A DNA stretch of 64,000 bases from Methylobacterium sp. E-065 (GTDB lineage: Bacteria; Pseudomonadota; Alphaproteobacteria; Rhizobiales; Beijerinckiaceae). The position numbers were made by a program, and so were the translations under genes. The stretch is from NCBI RefSeq assembly GCF_022829605.1, contig NZ_JAKSYD010000260.1, positions 1-64,000 of the forward strand. Direction: 5' to 3'. A model generated the notes under the pieces. That model made no database searches and had not been told where the DNA came from. It saw only the letters and a list, made by a program, of their open reading frames with translations. Positions 7,207 through 16,576 of this stretch are shown piece after piece (within the stretch, counting starts at the first letter, position 1; the number at the start of each line of letters is the position of its first letter).

Positions 7207-9324
7207 ATGCTGCCGGAAAGGCGGTGTCGTTTCGGCCCAGGATCCGATCAACTCCCCTGCGTGCCCGTGCCCCATCCTTTCGCCCGAGGCTTGCGCCGCA
7301 CCGGCTGGCTCGCCGGCCTGCCGGCGCTCGCGCTGATCTGGGCGAGCGCGACGCTCTATGCCGGCCCGCGCATCGCCGAGCGGCTCGAAGCCGAGGGGGC
7401 AGCCGTGGCGGCCAATACGGCCACCGACACGGGCGAGCCCTGGCTGCGGCTCGCCGTCGAGGGCCGCGACCTCGTGGCGGCCGGCGAGGCGCCGGACGCG
7501 GGCGCCCGCGCCGCCACCCTGTTCCGCCTCGCCGTCCTGGACGGGCCCCGGCGCATCGTCTCGGGCGTCGGCTTGGTCGAGACCGCCGCACCGTTCCAGT
7601 GGGCGGCGATCCGCCTGGGCCCGGACCGGGTCGCCCTGGAGGGCAGCCGCCCGGTGGAGGTCGGGCGGCGGGCGCTGGAGGCGCGGGTCACCGGGATGCT
7701 CGGCCCCGGCACCAGCCTCGACGATACCGCCCGGGCCGCCCGGGGGGCGCCGCCGGATTTTCCGAGCGCGGCGGCCTTCCTGGCGGCGCGGCTCTCCGGG
7801 TTGGCGGCGGGCGGACGGGCCGCGCTCAGCGACACCGTGCTCAGCCTCTCGGGCGAAGCCCTCGACGTGCCGGCCTACGAGGCGCTGCGGGCCGCCCTGT
7901 CGGAACCGCCGGCGGGGTTCAGCATCGGCCGCGTCGAGATCCTGCCGCCGCGGGTGGCGCAGTATCGCTTCACGGTCGAGAAGGCCACGGGCGGGATCGC
8001 GCTCGACGGCTTCATCCCCTCCACGGCCGATCGCGAGGCCGCCCGGCGCGCCGCCCAGGAGGTGGCTCAGGAGACCCCCGGCGCGGCCGTGGACGACCGG
8101 CTGGTGACCGCCCGGGGGCTCGACCCGGCGATCGATTCGAAAACCCTGATCGGCTTCATGTTCCGGCTCGCCGCGCTGATCCAGACCGGCCGCGTCACCT
8201 TCACGGACGGCGCGATCTCGGTCAGCGGCGACGCCATGGACGCGCAGGCGATCCCCGACGCCGAGGCGCTGATGCGCGATGCCCGCCCCGCCGGCGTCTC
8301 GGCCGGGCGGGTCACCCTGACGGCGCGGCCGCTCTCGCCCTACCGGGTGGCGATCCGCCGGACGCCGGAGGCGGTGACGCTCACCGGGCATGTCCCGGAT
8401 GCCGCCACCCGGGATCGGGTGCTCGATGTCCTGCGGCCGCGCCTGTTCCGCGAGCCGATCCTCGACCGCACGCGCCTCGCCGACGGCGCGCCACCGAATC
8501 TCGGGGCGGCGCTGGCCGCCGCGGCGCCGCTGGTGGTGAGCCTCGCCGCCGGGGAGGCCAGCGTCTCGGACCGGACGCTGACCCTGACCGGCGAGAGCCT
8601 CTACCGCGAGGTCGCGGCCCGCGCGCCCGACCGGCTCGCCGAGGCGCTGCCCCCGGGCTGGACCGGGAAGGCCACGGTCTCGGCCCGGCAGCCGGCGGAG
8701 CGGCGCGACCCGGCGACCTGCCGCGCCGATTTCGCCGCCGCCACCACCGGGGCGGATCTGCGCTTCCCGGCGGGCAGCGCCGCGCCGGGCCCGACCTTCT
8801 ATCCGACCCTCGACGCCCTGGCGGCCCTGGCCAAGGCCTGTCCCAGCGTGCGCATGACCGTCTCGGGCCCCGCCGATCCGGCGAAGGCCGCGCCGACACC
8901 GGCCGCGGGCCCGGGGGAGGGCGCCCCTCCGGCCGCGCCGCCCGAAGCCGAGCCGACCCGCGTCGCCAGCGCGGCCAAGGCGGAGGTCCCCGGCAAGGCG
9001 GACGCGAAGGCGGATCCGAAGCCGGAGGCCAAGCACGACGCCAAAGCGCACGATGCCGGGGCGCAGGCCAAGCCCGATGCCAAGGGATCCGGCAAGGACG
9101 CGATCAAGGAGGCCGCCAAAAGCGGCAAGCCAAGTCCCAAGCCGAATTCCAAGCCGAGTCCCAAAAAGCCCGAGGCGACCGCCGACGAGCCGCCGCCGGA
9201 CCTGCCCCGGCTGCGCGCCCAGGCCGTGGTCGAGTATCTGCTTCAGGCCGGCGCCCGGCCGGATCAGGTGAGCGCCGGGCCGGATACGCCCGCCGGCCCC
9301 GTCACCTTCGCGCTGCTGCCGTGA
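7207..9324 (+). CDS. BON-repeat / OmpA-like envelope protein, 705 aa
   Basis: One N-terminal membrane segment (GWLAGLPALALIWASATLYAG) anchors a periplasmic protein. Residues of roughly 60-500 hold repeated BON-like units (ITV-type segments such as RFTVEKATGGIALDGFIPS and RVAIRRTPEAVTLTGHVPD). The C-terminus is OmpA-like: ADLRFPAGSAAPGP and CPSVRMTVSG are separated from RAQAVVEYLLQAGARPDQV by about 100 residues rich in Lys, Ala, Pro and Glu. The architecture recalls the BON-OmpA protein OmpATb of mycobacteria. ATG 7207 is the only ATG; GTG 7261 or 7267, just before the membrane segment, are plausible real starts. Confidence 0.7.
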   Translation: MLPERRCRFGPGSDQLPCVPVPHPFARGLRRTGWLAGLPALALIWASATLYAGPRIAERLEAEGAAVAANTATDTGEPWLRLAVEGRDLVAAGEAPDAGARAATLFRLAVLDGPRRIVSGVGLVETAAPFQWAAIRLGPDRVALEGSRPVEVGRRALEARVTGMLGPGTSLDDTARAARGAPPDFPSAAAFLAARLSGLAAGGRAALSDTVLSLSGEALDVPAYEALRAALSEPPAGFSIGRVEILPPRVAQYRFTVEKATGGIALDGFIPSTADREAARRAAQEVAQETPGAAVDDRLVTARGLDPAIDSKTLIGFMFRLAALIQTGRVTFTDGAISVSGDAMDAQAIPDAEALMRDARPAGVSAGRVTLTARPLSPYRVAIRRTPEAVTLTGHVPDAATRDRVLDVLRPRLFREPILDRTRLADGAPPNLGAALAAAAPLVVSLAAGEASVSDRTLTLTGESLYREVAARAPDRLAEALPPGWTGKATVSARQPAERRDPATCRADFAAATTGADLRFPAGSAAPGPTFYPTLDALAALAKACPSVRMTVSGPADPAKAAPTPAAGPGEGAPPAAPPEAEPTRVASAAKAEVPGKADAKADPKPEAKHDAKAHDAGAQAKPDAKGSGKDAIKEAAKSGKPSPKPNSKPSPKKPEATADEPPPDLPRLRAQAVVEYLLQAGARPDQVSAGPDTPAGPVTFALLP

Positions 9325-9406
9325 GGCCCCGTCGCTCCGCCGCGTGCCCGCCGGCCGGGACGCGCCCCGACGCGTGCCGCGCTCATTGGGAGGCCCACCG
9401 GCCGTG

Positions 9407-9673
9407 ATGTTGCTGCTTGCCGGATTCTGGCCCGGACTCGCCGGGGCGGGGGCGCTCGGCCTCGTGGTCGGGGCGCTCGCGGGCTGGCCGGACCGCACCG
9501 CCGTGCCGCTCGGCCTGTTCGTGGCCGCGGGCCTGATGGCGGCGGCGGCGCTGGCCGCCCTCGTGCCCGGTCTGCCGGGGCTTTGGCTGGAGGGCGCCGC
9601 CCTGATCCTGCCGCCCTACTGCGCCGGATGCGCCCTCGGGGCGCTCGGACGCCGCCTCGTCGCTCGGCGCTGA
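9407..9673 (+). CDS. Small membrane protein, 88 aa
   Basis: ATG 9407 (or the adjacent in-frame GTG 9404) follows GGGAGG. Three hydrophobic segments fill most of the protein (LLAGFWPGLAGAGALGLVV, LGLFVAAGLMAAAALAALV, ALILPPYCAGCALGALG). It begins about 80 bp after the BON/OmpA-like gene on the same strand, so the two may be co-transcribed. Function unknown. Confidence 0.6.
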   Translation: MLLLAGFWPGLAGAGALGLVVGALAGWPDRTAVPLGLFVAAGLMAAAALAALVPGLPGLWLEGAALILPPYCAGCALGALGRRLVARR

Positions 9674-9753
9674 AAGCCTCGGGAACCGGTCCGCCCCCGA
9701 CCGGCGTTGCATGGTCATACGGGCCCGGGGCCCACCCTTTCGACGAGGCCACC

Positions 9754-9945
9754 ATGTCGATGACCGATCGCCGTCCGCGCCGCGCCGCCCTCCGTCTGCC
9801 GCGCCCCCGGGCGGGCGCCGCCGCCACCGGCCTGTTCCTGACCGCCCTGGCGCTCGCCGCCGCGACGATGCCGCTGTCCGAGCCCGCCGACGCCACCACC
9901 GCCCACGGCACCGCGCAGGCGTCCCTGACCAGCCCGACCCGCTAA
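9754..9945 (+). CDS. Small hypothetical protein with one hydrophobic segment, 63 aa
   Basis: ATG 9754 starts a basic N-terminus (MTDRRPRRAALRLPRPR) followed by a hydrophobic stretch (TGLFLTALALAAATM) and a short polar tail. It could be a signal-anchored or exported peptide. Support is limited to composition and open frame. Confidence 0.4.
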   Translation: MSMTDRRPRRAALRLPRPRAGAAATGLFLTALALAAATMPLSEPADATTAHGTAQASLTSPTR

Positions 9946-10373
9946 CGAGAGCACGTCCGCCCTTCTCCGCACCTCCGCCATTGAGGTTTGCGTGTTCACA
10001 TGCGGCGGGCGGCGACGCGACCGCGGGCTAAGGCGCGGGTCCCCTCTCCCGAGCGGGAGAGGGACAGGGTGAGGGATCAGGTCCGTCCGAACGATGCGCG
10101 ATCGGCACACGCATCGATGTTGCGCCCGATCCTGACCGTTCTCCTCCCGCACCCCAATTCTCTCCCGCACGGGAGAGGGGGCCCGTCCCGCCTCGCAGAC
10201 ATCGATGTGTGCCCATCGTCGGCCATCGAGGCGGCCGACGAGCCGCGCGAGTCCGAGCGGCGGCGTTGCCCGACAGACTTCGAATCCCTCCGATGCGGCC
10301 CGCGCCAGGCAACCGACCCCGCCCCTGAGCGGTTGTTCGCCCGGGCCCGCAGCGGGCTCCGGGGGAGGGGCAC
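9946..10373. other. Intergenic stretch with two REP-type palindromes
   Basis: No gene is seen in these 428 bp. Two similar hairpins stand out: ccctctcccg/cgggagaggg at 10042-10063 and ctctcccg/cgggagag at 10160-10177. This is a common class of short interspersed palindromes in GC-rich alphaproteobacteria. They may end transcription of the upstream small gene. Confidence 0.55.
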
Positions 10374-11084
10374 ATGGGACTGCTCGAATCGGCGATCGGC
10401 GGCGTGCTCGGACAGGTGTTCGGCGGCCAGAAGGGCGGCGCCGGCGGGATGTCGCCCCTGGTGAAGGCTCTGCTGATGCTGCTGCTGGCCAAGGGCGCGA
10501 GCGGCGGCTTCGGCGACATCTTTGGGGGCGGGCGCCAGGGTGAGCCCGGCCCCGAGGCCGACCGCTCCGGCGGCGCCGGACCCTACGGACGCGATCCCGG
10601 CCAGCACCCCGCCGATGCCGGCGGACGCCGGCCCGACGACAGCGGCGATATCGGCGGCTGGGACCAGTATGGCGGCCGCCGCGACAGCGGCCCGGAGCGC
10701 GACGCCGACCCGTCCCTGCCGCCCGGCGATTTTTCGGATTTGTCCGGCATGCTCGACGGCCCCGGCGGCGCACCGGCCCCGAGCCGCGCCGCTCCGGCGG
10801 GGCAGGGGGATCTCGGCGGCCTCGACGGGCTGGTGGACCGGTTCCGCCAGGGGGGCCTCGGCGACGTGATGGAGTCCTGGATCGGCCACGGCACCAACCG
10901 CCCGGTGGCCCCGGACCAGCTCGCCCGGGCGCTCGGCTCCGACACGGTGGACACCCTCCAGAGCCAGACCGGGCTGGACCGCGAGACGCTGCTGTCGCAA
11001 CTCGCCCAGGCGCTGCCGGAGGTGGTGCACACGCTCACGCCGCAGGGGCGGGTGCCGGGGGAGGCGGAGCGGCGGGGGTGGTAG
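10374..11084 (+). CDS. yidB: YidB-like (DUF937) protein, 236 aa
   Basis: The N-terminus MGLLESAIGGVLGQVFGG and the C-terminal domain (GLDGLVDRFRQGGLGDVMESW, then PDQLARALG and LLSQLAQALPEVV) are characteristic of the YidB/DUF937 family, whose exact job is unknown. A Gly/Asp/Arg-rich linker of about 90 residues joins the two parts. The last 271 bp (10814-11084) recur at 11771-12041 with nine mismatches. Its stop codon is only 3 bp from the 3' end of the opposite-strand DUF6883 gene. Confidence 0.85.
   Translation: MGLLESAIGGVLGQVFGGQKGGAGGMSPLVKALLMLLLAKGASGGFGDIFGGGRQGEPGPEADRSGGAGPYGRDPGQHPADAGGRRPDDSGDIGGWDQYGGRRDSGPERDADPSLPPGDFSDLSGMLDGPGGAPAPSRAAPAGQGDLGGLDGLVDRFRQGGLGDVMESWIGHGTNRPVAPDQLARALGSDTVDTLQSQTGLDRETLLSQLAQALPEVVHTLTPQGRVPGEAERRGW
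10814..11084 (+). repeat. 271-bp direct repeat, left copy (3' end of yidB)
   Basis: Collinear with 11771-12041 at a constant offset of 957 bp, no gaps, nine mismatches by my count (about 97% identity). It covers the conserved C-terminal domain and the stop codon of yidB. Confidence 0.9.
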
Positions 11085-11087
11085 CCC

Positions 11088-11429
11088 TCAGGGCTTCCAC
11101 GGATAGGCGGTGAGAAAGCGCATCTGCCCGGGCGCGGTCTCCTCCCAGACGCTGCGCAGCGATGCGCAGCGGCCGTCCGGTGCCTGCACAGGGCCTTCGA
11201 AGATCAACCGCGCTCGCCCGATTGCGGGCAGCACCCGGCGCCCCGGCCAATGGGCGACGGCGTGGCTCACCAGATCGTCGGCCAGTTGCTCCGGTGTCTC
11301 GACCTTATAGCCGAGCGCGAGAAGATACTTCGCCTTGGAGGCGCCGTCCGTGTGCGCGGCATTGAGCAGATAGCCGACGATCTTGGGCCGTTCGACGGTC
11401 CAGACGACGGCGGCGACGTCCGTCGTCAC
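11088..11429 (-). CDS. DUF6883-type protein, 113 aa
   Basis: The frame runs from a GTG at 11429 that overlaps the upstream stop (GTGA), so it is translationally coupled to the DUF4926 gene. It reads TTDVAAVVWTVERPKIVGYLL, then KAKYLLALGYKVETPEQLADDL, then HWPGRRVLPAIGRARLIFEG and a C-terminal WEETAPGQMRFLTAYPW. From memory this matches DUF6883, a small domain often next to a DUF4926 gene. Biochemical function unknown. No signal peptide. The frame is open further upstream but only across the partner gene's code. Confidence 0.65.
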   Translation of the reverse strand: MTTDVAAVVWTVERPKIVGYLLNAAHTDGASKAKYLLALGYKVETPEQLADDLVSHAVAHWPGRRVLPAIGRARLIFEGPVQAPDGRCASLRSVWEETAPGQMRFLTAYPWKP

Positions 11430-11677
11430 ATCGGCGCGCGTTCGATGAGCTTCAGATCGTTGGGCCGAACCGTGGCCAGGGCACCGCGCGGCGTGGGAAA
11501 CTCCACGACGTAGGCCTCTCCGTCGCGGTAGACGCTGACGATGGTGCCCTCCGTCCCGGGTGGCAGCGCGTCCCCGTCGTCGCTGACCACGGCAGCCGTC
11601 AGCGCGACGCGATCCAGATCCCGAAGGTCCGATCGCGGGTCGTCCTGGCGGAACTGATATGCGCGGGCCAGCACCAT
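11426..11677 (-). CDS. DUF4926 protein, 83 aa
   Basis: ATG 11677 gives MVLARAYQFRQDD and then the DUF4926 core: LDRVALTAAVVSDDG, PPGTEGTIVSVYRDG, YVVEFPTPRG, VRPNDLKLIE. This is a compact SH3-like beta-barrel domain commonly found beside toxin-like or DUF6883 genes. Its stop overlaps the next gene's GTG. Together the two form a two-gene cassette placed between the two copies of the yidB 3' end, which suggests recent acquisition. A toxin-antitoxin-like role is inference only. Confidence 0.7.
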   Translation of the reverse strand: MVLARAYQFRQDDPRSDLRDLDRVALTAAVVSDDGDALPPGTEGTIVSVYRDGEAYVVEFPTPRGALATVRPNDLKLIERAPM

Positions 11678-11770
11678 GGCGCGAGGATACGTGCCGGTCT
11701 CGGCTTTGCAAGCGGGCGTGGCCCTGGAACACCGAACCTTTTGATGAGTGCGACTGCGGTCACGAGGTAC

Positions 11771-12041
11771 CGGCGGTCTGGACGGGCTGGTGGATCGGTT
11801 CCGCCAGGGGGGCCTCGGCGACGTGATGGAGTCCTGGATCGGCCACGGCACCAACCGCCCGGTGGCCCCCGACCAGCTCGCCCGGGCGCTCGGCTCCGAC
11901 ATGGTGGACACCCTCCAGAGCCAGACCGGGCTGGACCGCGAAACGCTGCTGTCGCAACTCGCCCAGGCGCTGCCGGAGGTGGTGCACACGCTCACGCCTC
12001 AGGGGCGGGTGCCGGGGGAGGCGGAGCGGCGGGGATGGTAA
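11771..12041 (+). pseudogene. Duplicated yidB 3' end (right copy)
   Basis: It encodes the same C-terminal domain as yidB with one amino-acid change (SDTVDT to SDMVDT) and ends in TAA instead of TAG. It lacks the N-terminal part and has no plausible start of its own apart from a short unrelated upstream leader. It is therefore a truncated copy rather than a gene. Confidence 0.85.
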
Positions 12042-12406
12042 AGAACAGACAAATACTGCCCTTATCTTCAACGAAGAATCACCTCATCCTGCTATTCAAA
12101 CAACATGTCACTTTATATTATGTAAAACTGAGATATAGCAGGGCGTTCCAAAGTACACTTTCGTGGCTGCTTCACAGGCCCCCAGGTTGAGAAGGCGCGT
12201 GGGAGAACGCTATCCCACGCGCCCCACGTCTTCTCTCAAAAACCTCGCCCATGTAGTGACGCGATCTGAGGGCCTCTGCAAGCAGGCATAGATAAGGACA
12301 GAGCTAATGTGCACGGGCCTCTCCCACCATCCATGAAGGACCATGAAGACAATAGTCCGGTGCTGTATCGAGCCCTTTAAGTTTTAGACTTCTGCAGGAA
12401 GCTTTT
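12042..12406. other. AT-rich non-coding tail after the yidB duplication
   Basis: No gene found. Bases 12042-12160 are conspicuously A/T-rich (aaacaacatgtcactttata) compared with everything nearby, a sign of foreign or relic DNA. A perfect 11-bp hairpin lies inside at 12194-12223. Confidence 0.55.
12194..12223. terminator. Hairpin downstream of the yidB duplication
   Basis: The stem ggcgcgtggga (12194-12204) pairs perfectly with tcccacgcgcc (12213-12223) across an 8-base loop. A pyrimidine-rich run follows (cttctctc). It could terminate transcripts from either side. Confidence 0.6.
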
Positions 12407-13669
<1,263 letters not shown>

Positions 13670-13846
13670 CGCACTCGTCCCGTCTTGAGGCGCATCCGGG
13701 CCGCCGCCGGAGCGCATCGTCTATAACTGCCGGAGGCGGATTCGGTCCCAATGGGACGCATCACGCCTGCGCGCCTTGAAACGCATGACGGCGCGGGGGC
13801 TGTTTCGCCTCACCCGCGCCGCGTGAACCGAAAAATCCCGGCGCCC

Positions 13847-13924
13847 GAGAGTCTCTCACGAAATGCCCGCTGCGCTGTCGCGATCAGAGGGAGAACTCCC
13901 GGTGCCCGGGAGTTTCGTGAGCAG
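13847..13924. repeat. Dispersed repeat family A, copy 1
   Basis: About 78 bp, closely similar to 41357-41437. It contains an invariant core, cgctgcgctgtcgcgatcag, and a hairpin (ctcccggtgcccgggag) flanked by imperfect inverted arms (ctcacgaaa and tttcgtgag). It fills the gap between fabF and acpP and ends almost at the acpP stop, so it could act as a processing or termination site within the operon. Confidence 0.75.
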
Positions 13925-13927
13925 CCC

Positions 13928-14167
13928 TTAGGCGGCGGAGTTCTTCTCCAGGAACTTCACGGCGTCGCCGACCGTCTGGATGGTCTCGGCCGCATCGTCC
14001 GGGATCTCGACGTTGAACTCTTCCTCGAAGGCCATCACCAGCTCGACCGTGTCGAGGCTGTCGGCACCGAGGTCGTCGATGAAGTTGGCGCTCTCGACCA
14101 CCTTCTCGGGCTCGACGCCCAGATGCTCGACCACGATCTTCTTCACGCGCTCAGCGATATCGCTCAT
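13928..14167 (-). CDS. acpP: Acyl carrier protein
   Basis: 79 residues, the usual length. The phosphopantetheine attachment serine is Ser37 in GADSLDTVEL, and the acidic recognition helix EELVMAFEEEF-like region follows. ATG 14167 (MSDIAERVKKIVVEHLG) is standard. It carries the growing acyl chain for FabD, FabG and FabF, all encoded beside it. Confidence 0.98.
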   Translation of the reverse strand: MSDIAERVKKIVVEHLGVEPEKVVESANFIDDLGADSLDTVELVMAFEEEFNVEIPDDAAETIQTVGDAVKFLEKNSAA

Positions 14168-14500
14168 CGGTCTTCCGTCCTCGTCCTTTTAGGTCTGTCA
14201 GTCTTCTCGGGGTGGTGCTTGGCCGCGTCGCGCCCCTGCGGGCTTGTTGAGCGGCCAGTGTCCGATTGCGCGTGCTTCTGACGGTGAACCGGCAAGGTGC
14301 ACCGAGATGCCCCCACCGGGAGGCCCTTGGACTGAAAACCCGCTGAACCGTCAACCCCCTGCGCGGCTGCGGGGGGTTGGTAGCACAGGGCTCCCGCCCT
14401 GGCGAGGGGCCGTTCAGAAACCCTTCACCGGTGTGGCGTTTGCGTGCCGGAGCACTTGATTCGCCTTGGTTTGGAGGCGGCCAGGACCAGTATAAAGGTC
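14168..14500. other. acpP-fabG gap with a hairpin and repeat-like DNA
   Basis: 333 bp without a gene. A hairpin of caaccccc with gggggttg type arms lies at about 14358-14381, and the adjoining gggctcccgccctggcgagg looks like part of another interspersed element. The acpP promoter is likely between this and 14168 on the minus strand. Confidence 0.45.
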
Positions 14501-15238
14501 TTAGTACATCGCCATACCGCCGTTCACGTGCAGCGTGTGGCCGGTGACGTAGCCGGCTTCCGCGGAGGCGAGATAGAGGCAGGCCGCCGCCACCTCGGCG
14601 CCCTCGCCGAGTCGCCCGGCCGGCACCCGGGTCAGGATGCCCTCGCGCTGCTTCTCGTTCAGCGCATCGGTCATCGGCGAGGTGATGAAGCCGGGGGCGA
14701 TGCAGTTGACCGTGATCCCGCGCGAGGCGACCTCGGCGGCGAGCGCCTTGGTCAGGCCCACGAGCCCGGCCTTGGCGGCGGCGTAGTTGCCCTGGCCGGG
14801 ATTGCCGGTCGAGCCCACCACCGAGCCGATATTGACGATCCGTCCGAAGCGGCGGCGCATCATGCCCTTCACGGCCGCCCGCGACAGGCGGAAGGCGGCG
14901 GTGAGGTTGACGGCGAGCACCTGCTCCCACTCCTCGTCCTTCATCCGCATGAACAGGTTGTCCCGGGTGATGCCGGCATTGTTCACGAGGATGTCGAGGG
15001 GGCCGATCGCGGCCTCGGCGGCCGGGACGAGGCCCTCGACCGACTCCTTGTCGGCGAGGTCGGCGACCACCGGGCTCGCGCGCTCGCCGAGTTCGGCCGC
15101 CAGCGCCTCCAGGGCCGCCTGCCGGGTGCCCGAGAGCGCGACATGCGCGCCCTGCGCGTGCAGCGACCGGGCGATCGCCTGCCCGAGGCCGCCGGTGGCC
15201 CCCGTGACGAGGGCCTTGCGGCCGGTGAGATCGAACAT
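14501..15238 (-). CDS. fabG: 3-oxoacyl-ACP reductase
   Basis: A 245-residue short-chain dehydrogenase that reduces the beta-keto group with NADPH. The nucleotide motif TGATGGLG starts at residue 12. The N-N-A-G motif (LVNNAGITRDN) and the Ser/Tyr/Lys centre (NIGSVVGS and NYAAAKAGL) are present. The C-terminus VTGHTLHVNGGMAMY is typical of FabG. ATG 15238 (MFDLTGRKALVTGATGG) fits the family start. Confidence 0.97.
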   Translation of the reverse strand: MFDLTGRKALVTGATGGLGQAIARSLHAQGAHVALSGTRQAALEALAAELGERASPVVADLADKESVEGLVPAAEAAIGPLDILVNNAGITRDNLFMRMKDEEWEQVLAVNLTAAFRLSRAAVKGMMRRRFGRIVNIGSVVGSTGNPGQGNYAAAKAGLVGLTKALAAEVASRGITVNCIAPGFITSPMTDALNEKQREGILTRVPAGRLGEGAEVAAACLYLASAEAGYVTGHTLHVNGGMAMY

Positions 15239-15261
15239 GCAGGGCTCCTCTATAGGTGTCC

Positions 15262-15393
15262 GGTTTCGAAAGGCCGTGGCCTTTTGCGGGTGCAGGGCCA
15301 AGTGCAGGGCCAAGCCCTGCTGGGTCCGGGCAAAGCCCGATATCGGGGCTCCGCCCCGACACCCCGCCAAAGGGCTCGGCCCTTTGGAAACCC
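15262..15393 (+). repeat. Dispersed repeat family C, copy 1 (fills fabD-fabG gap)
   Basis: About 130 bp with the modules gtttcgaaagg, cttttgcgggtgcagggc, ctgctgggtccgggc, ggggctccgccccgac, cccgccaaagggc and ccctttgg. The same modules occur in the same order on the opposite strand at 26252-26372. The block gtgcagggccaa is duplicated inside this copy. It occupies nearly the whole space between the fabD stop and the fabG start. Confidence 0.8.
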
Positions 15394-15394
15394 G

Positions 15395-16339
15395 TTACAG
15401 CGCGAAGGCCGCGACGTCTGTGGGCGTGCCGATCGCGGTGGCCGTGGCTTGCGGGGCGATGCGCTTGACGAGGCCGGTGAGCACCTTGCCGGCGCCCAGC
15501 TCATAGAATTCGTCGACGCCCGCTTCCGCCATGGCGGCGATGCTCTCGCGCCAGCGCACCGTGCCAGTGACCTGCTGCACCAGGGCCTTGCGGATCGCCT
15601 CCGGCTCGGCGACCGGCGCGGCCGTCACGTTGGCATAGAGGGTGACCCGCGGGGCGTTCAGCGTCACGGCGGCGAGCGCCCTGGCCATGGCCTCGGCGGC
15701 GGGGGCCATCAGCCGGCAATGGAACGGGGCCGAGACGTTGAGCAGCACGGCGCGCTTGATCCCGCGGCCGGCGGCGAGGCCGATGGCCCGCTCCACCGCC
15801 GCCCGATCACCCGACAGAACCACCTGTCCGCCGCCATTGTCGTTGGCCACGTCGCAGACCGCGCCACCGCCGGCTTCCCGGGCGGCCGCTTCGGCCAGAG
15901 CGCGAGTTGCTTCGAGATCGGTTCCGATCAAAGCCGCCATCGCTCCGACACCGGGCGCCACCGCCTCCTGCATGGCCGCGCCGCGCAGCCGCAGGAGTTT
16001 CGCGGCATCGGCGATCGTCAGGCTGCCGGCGGCCGCCAGAGCCGCGTATTCGCCCAGCGAATGGCCGGCCACGCACGCGACGTCGCGGGTCAGGTCCAGG
16101 CCGCGCTCGGCCTCCAGCACCCGCAGCACCGCGAGGCTCGCCGCCATCAGGGCCGGCTGGGCGTTGGTCGTGAGGGTCAATTCCTCGGCCGGACCCTCGA
16201 ACATCAGGCGCGACAGGTTCTGGCCCAAGGCGGCATCGACCTCGTCGAGCACGGCCTTCGCCTGCGGGAAGGCCGCCGCGAGGTCCCGCGCCATGCCGAC
16301 CGCCTGGCTGCCCTGGCCGGGGAAGATGAGTGCGCGCAT
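15395..16339 (-). CDS. fabD: Malonyl-CoA:ACP transacylase
   Basis: 314 residues. It loads malonyl groups onto ACP for chain elongation. The GQGSQ motif (residues 8-12), active serine Ser94 in AGHSLGEYAA and His207 in NVSAPFHCRLM are all present. ATG 16339 (MRALIFPGQGSQ) is the family start. It is the first gene of the fab cluster and is transcribed divergently from rpoZ. Confidence 0.97.
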   Translation of the reverse strand: MRALIFPGQGSQAVGMARDLAAAFPQAKAVLDEVDAALGQNLSRLMFEGPAEELTLTTNAQPALMAASLAVLRVLEAERGLDLTRDVACVAGHSLGEYAALAAAGSLTIADAAKLLRLRGAAMQEAVAPGVGAMAALIGTDLEATRALAEAAAREAGGGAVCDVANDNGGGQVVLSGDRAAVERAIGLAAGRGIKRAVLLNVSAPFHCRLMAPAAEAMARALAAVTLNAPRVTLYANVTAAPVAEPEAIRKALVQQVTGTVRWRESIAAMAEAGVDEFYELGAGKVLTGLVKRIAPQATATAIGTPTDVAAFAL

Positions 16340-16576
16340 ATCGGTCTTGATCGCTCCGCGGCGCGCGAGCGCCGCCCGTGTCGGCTGAACCTCTGGAATG
16401 GCGGGCGGACTCGCACCCGTTGCCGCAGGTGTCAACAATGCGCCGCACCATGCCGTGGCCCCGCGGGCGGGCGTGCGCCCTGCGCAAGCCGCTGTGCTTG
16501 TTGCAGAACGGCATCCGGTGTACGGTGCGCCCATACCCGACATCACCCGTCGCTCAAGCCCAAGGAGCCGCCCCGC

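Noticed and set aside
7081..9498. An 800-residue open frame on the minus strand opposite the BON/OmpA-like gene
   Set aside because: Arg/Gly-rich composition with no domain, and fully antisense to a gene with a membrane segment and domain repeats. It is an artefact of high GC.
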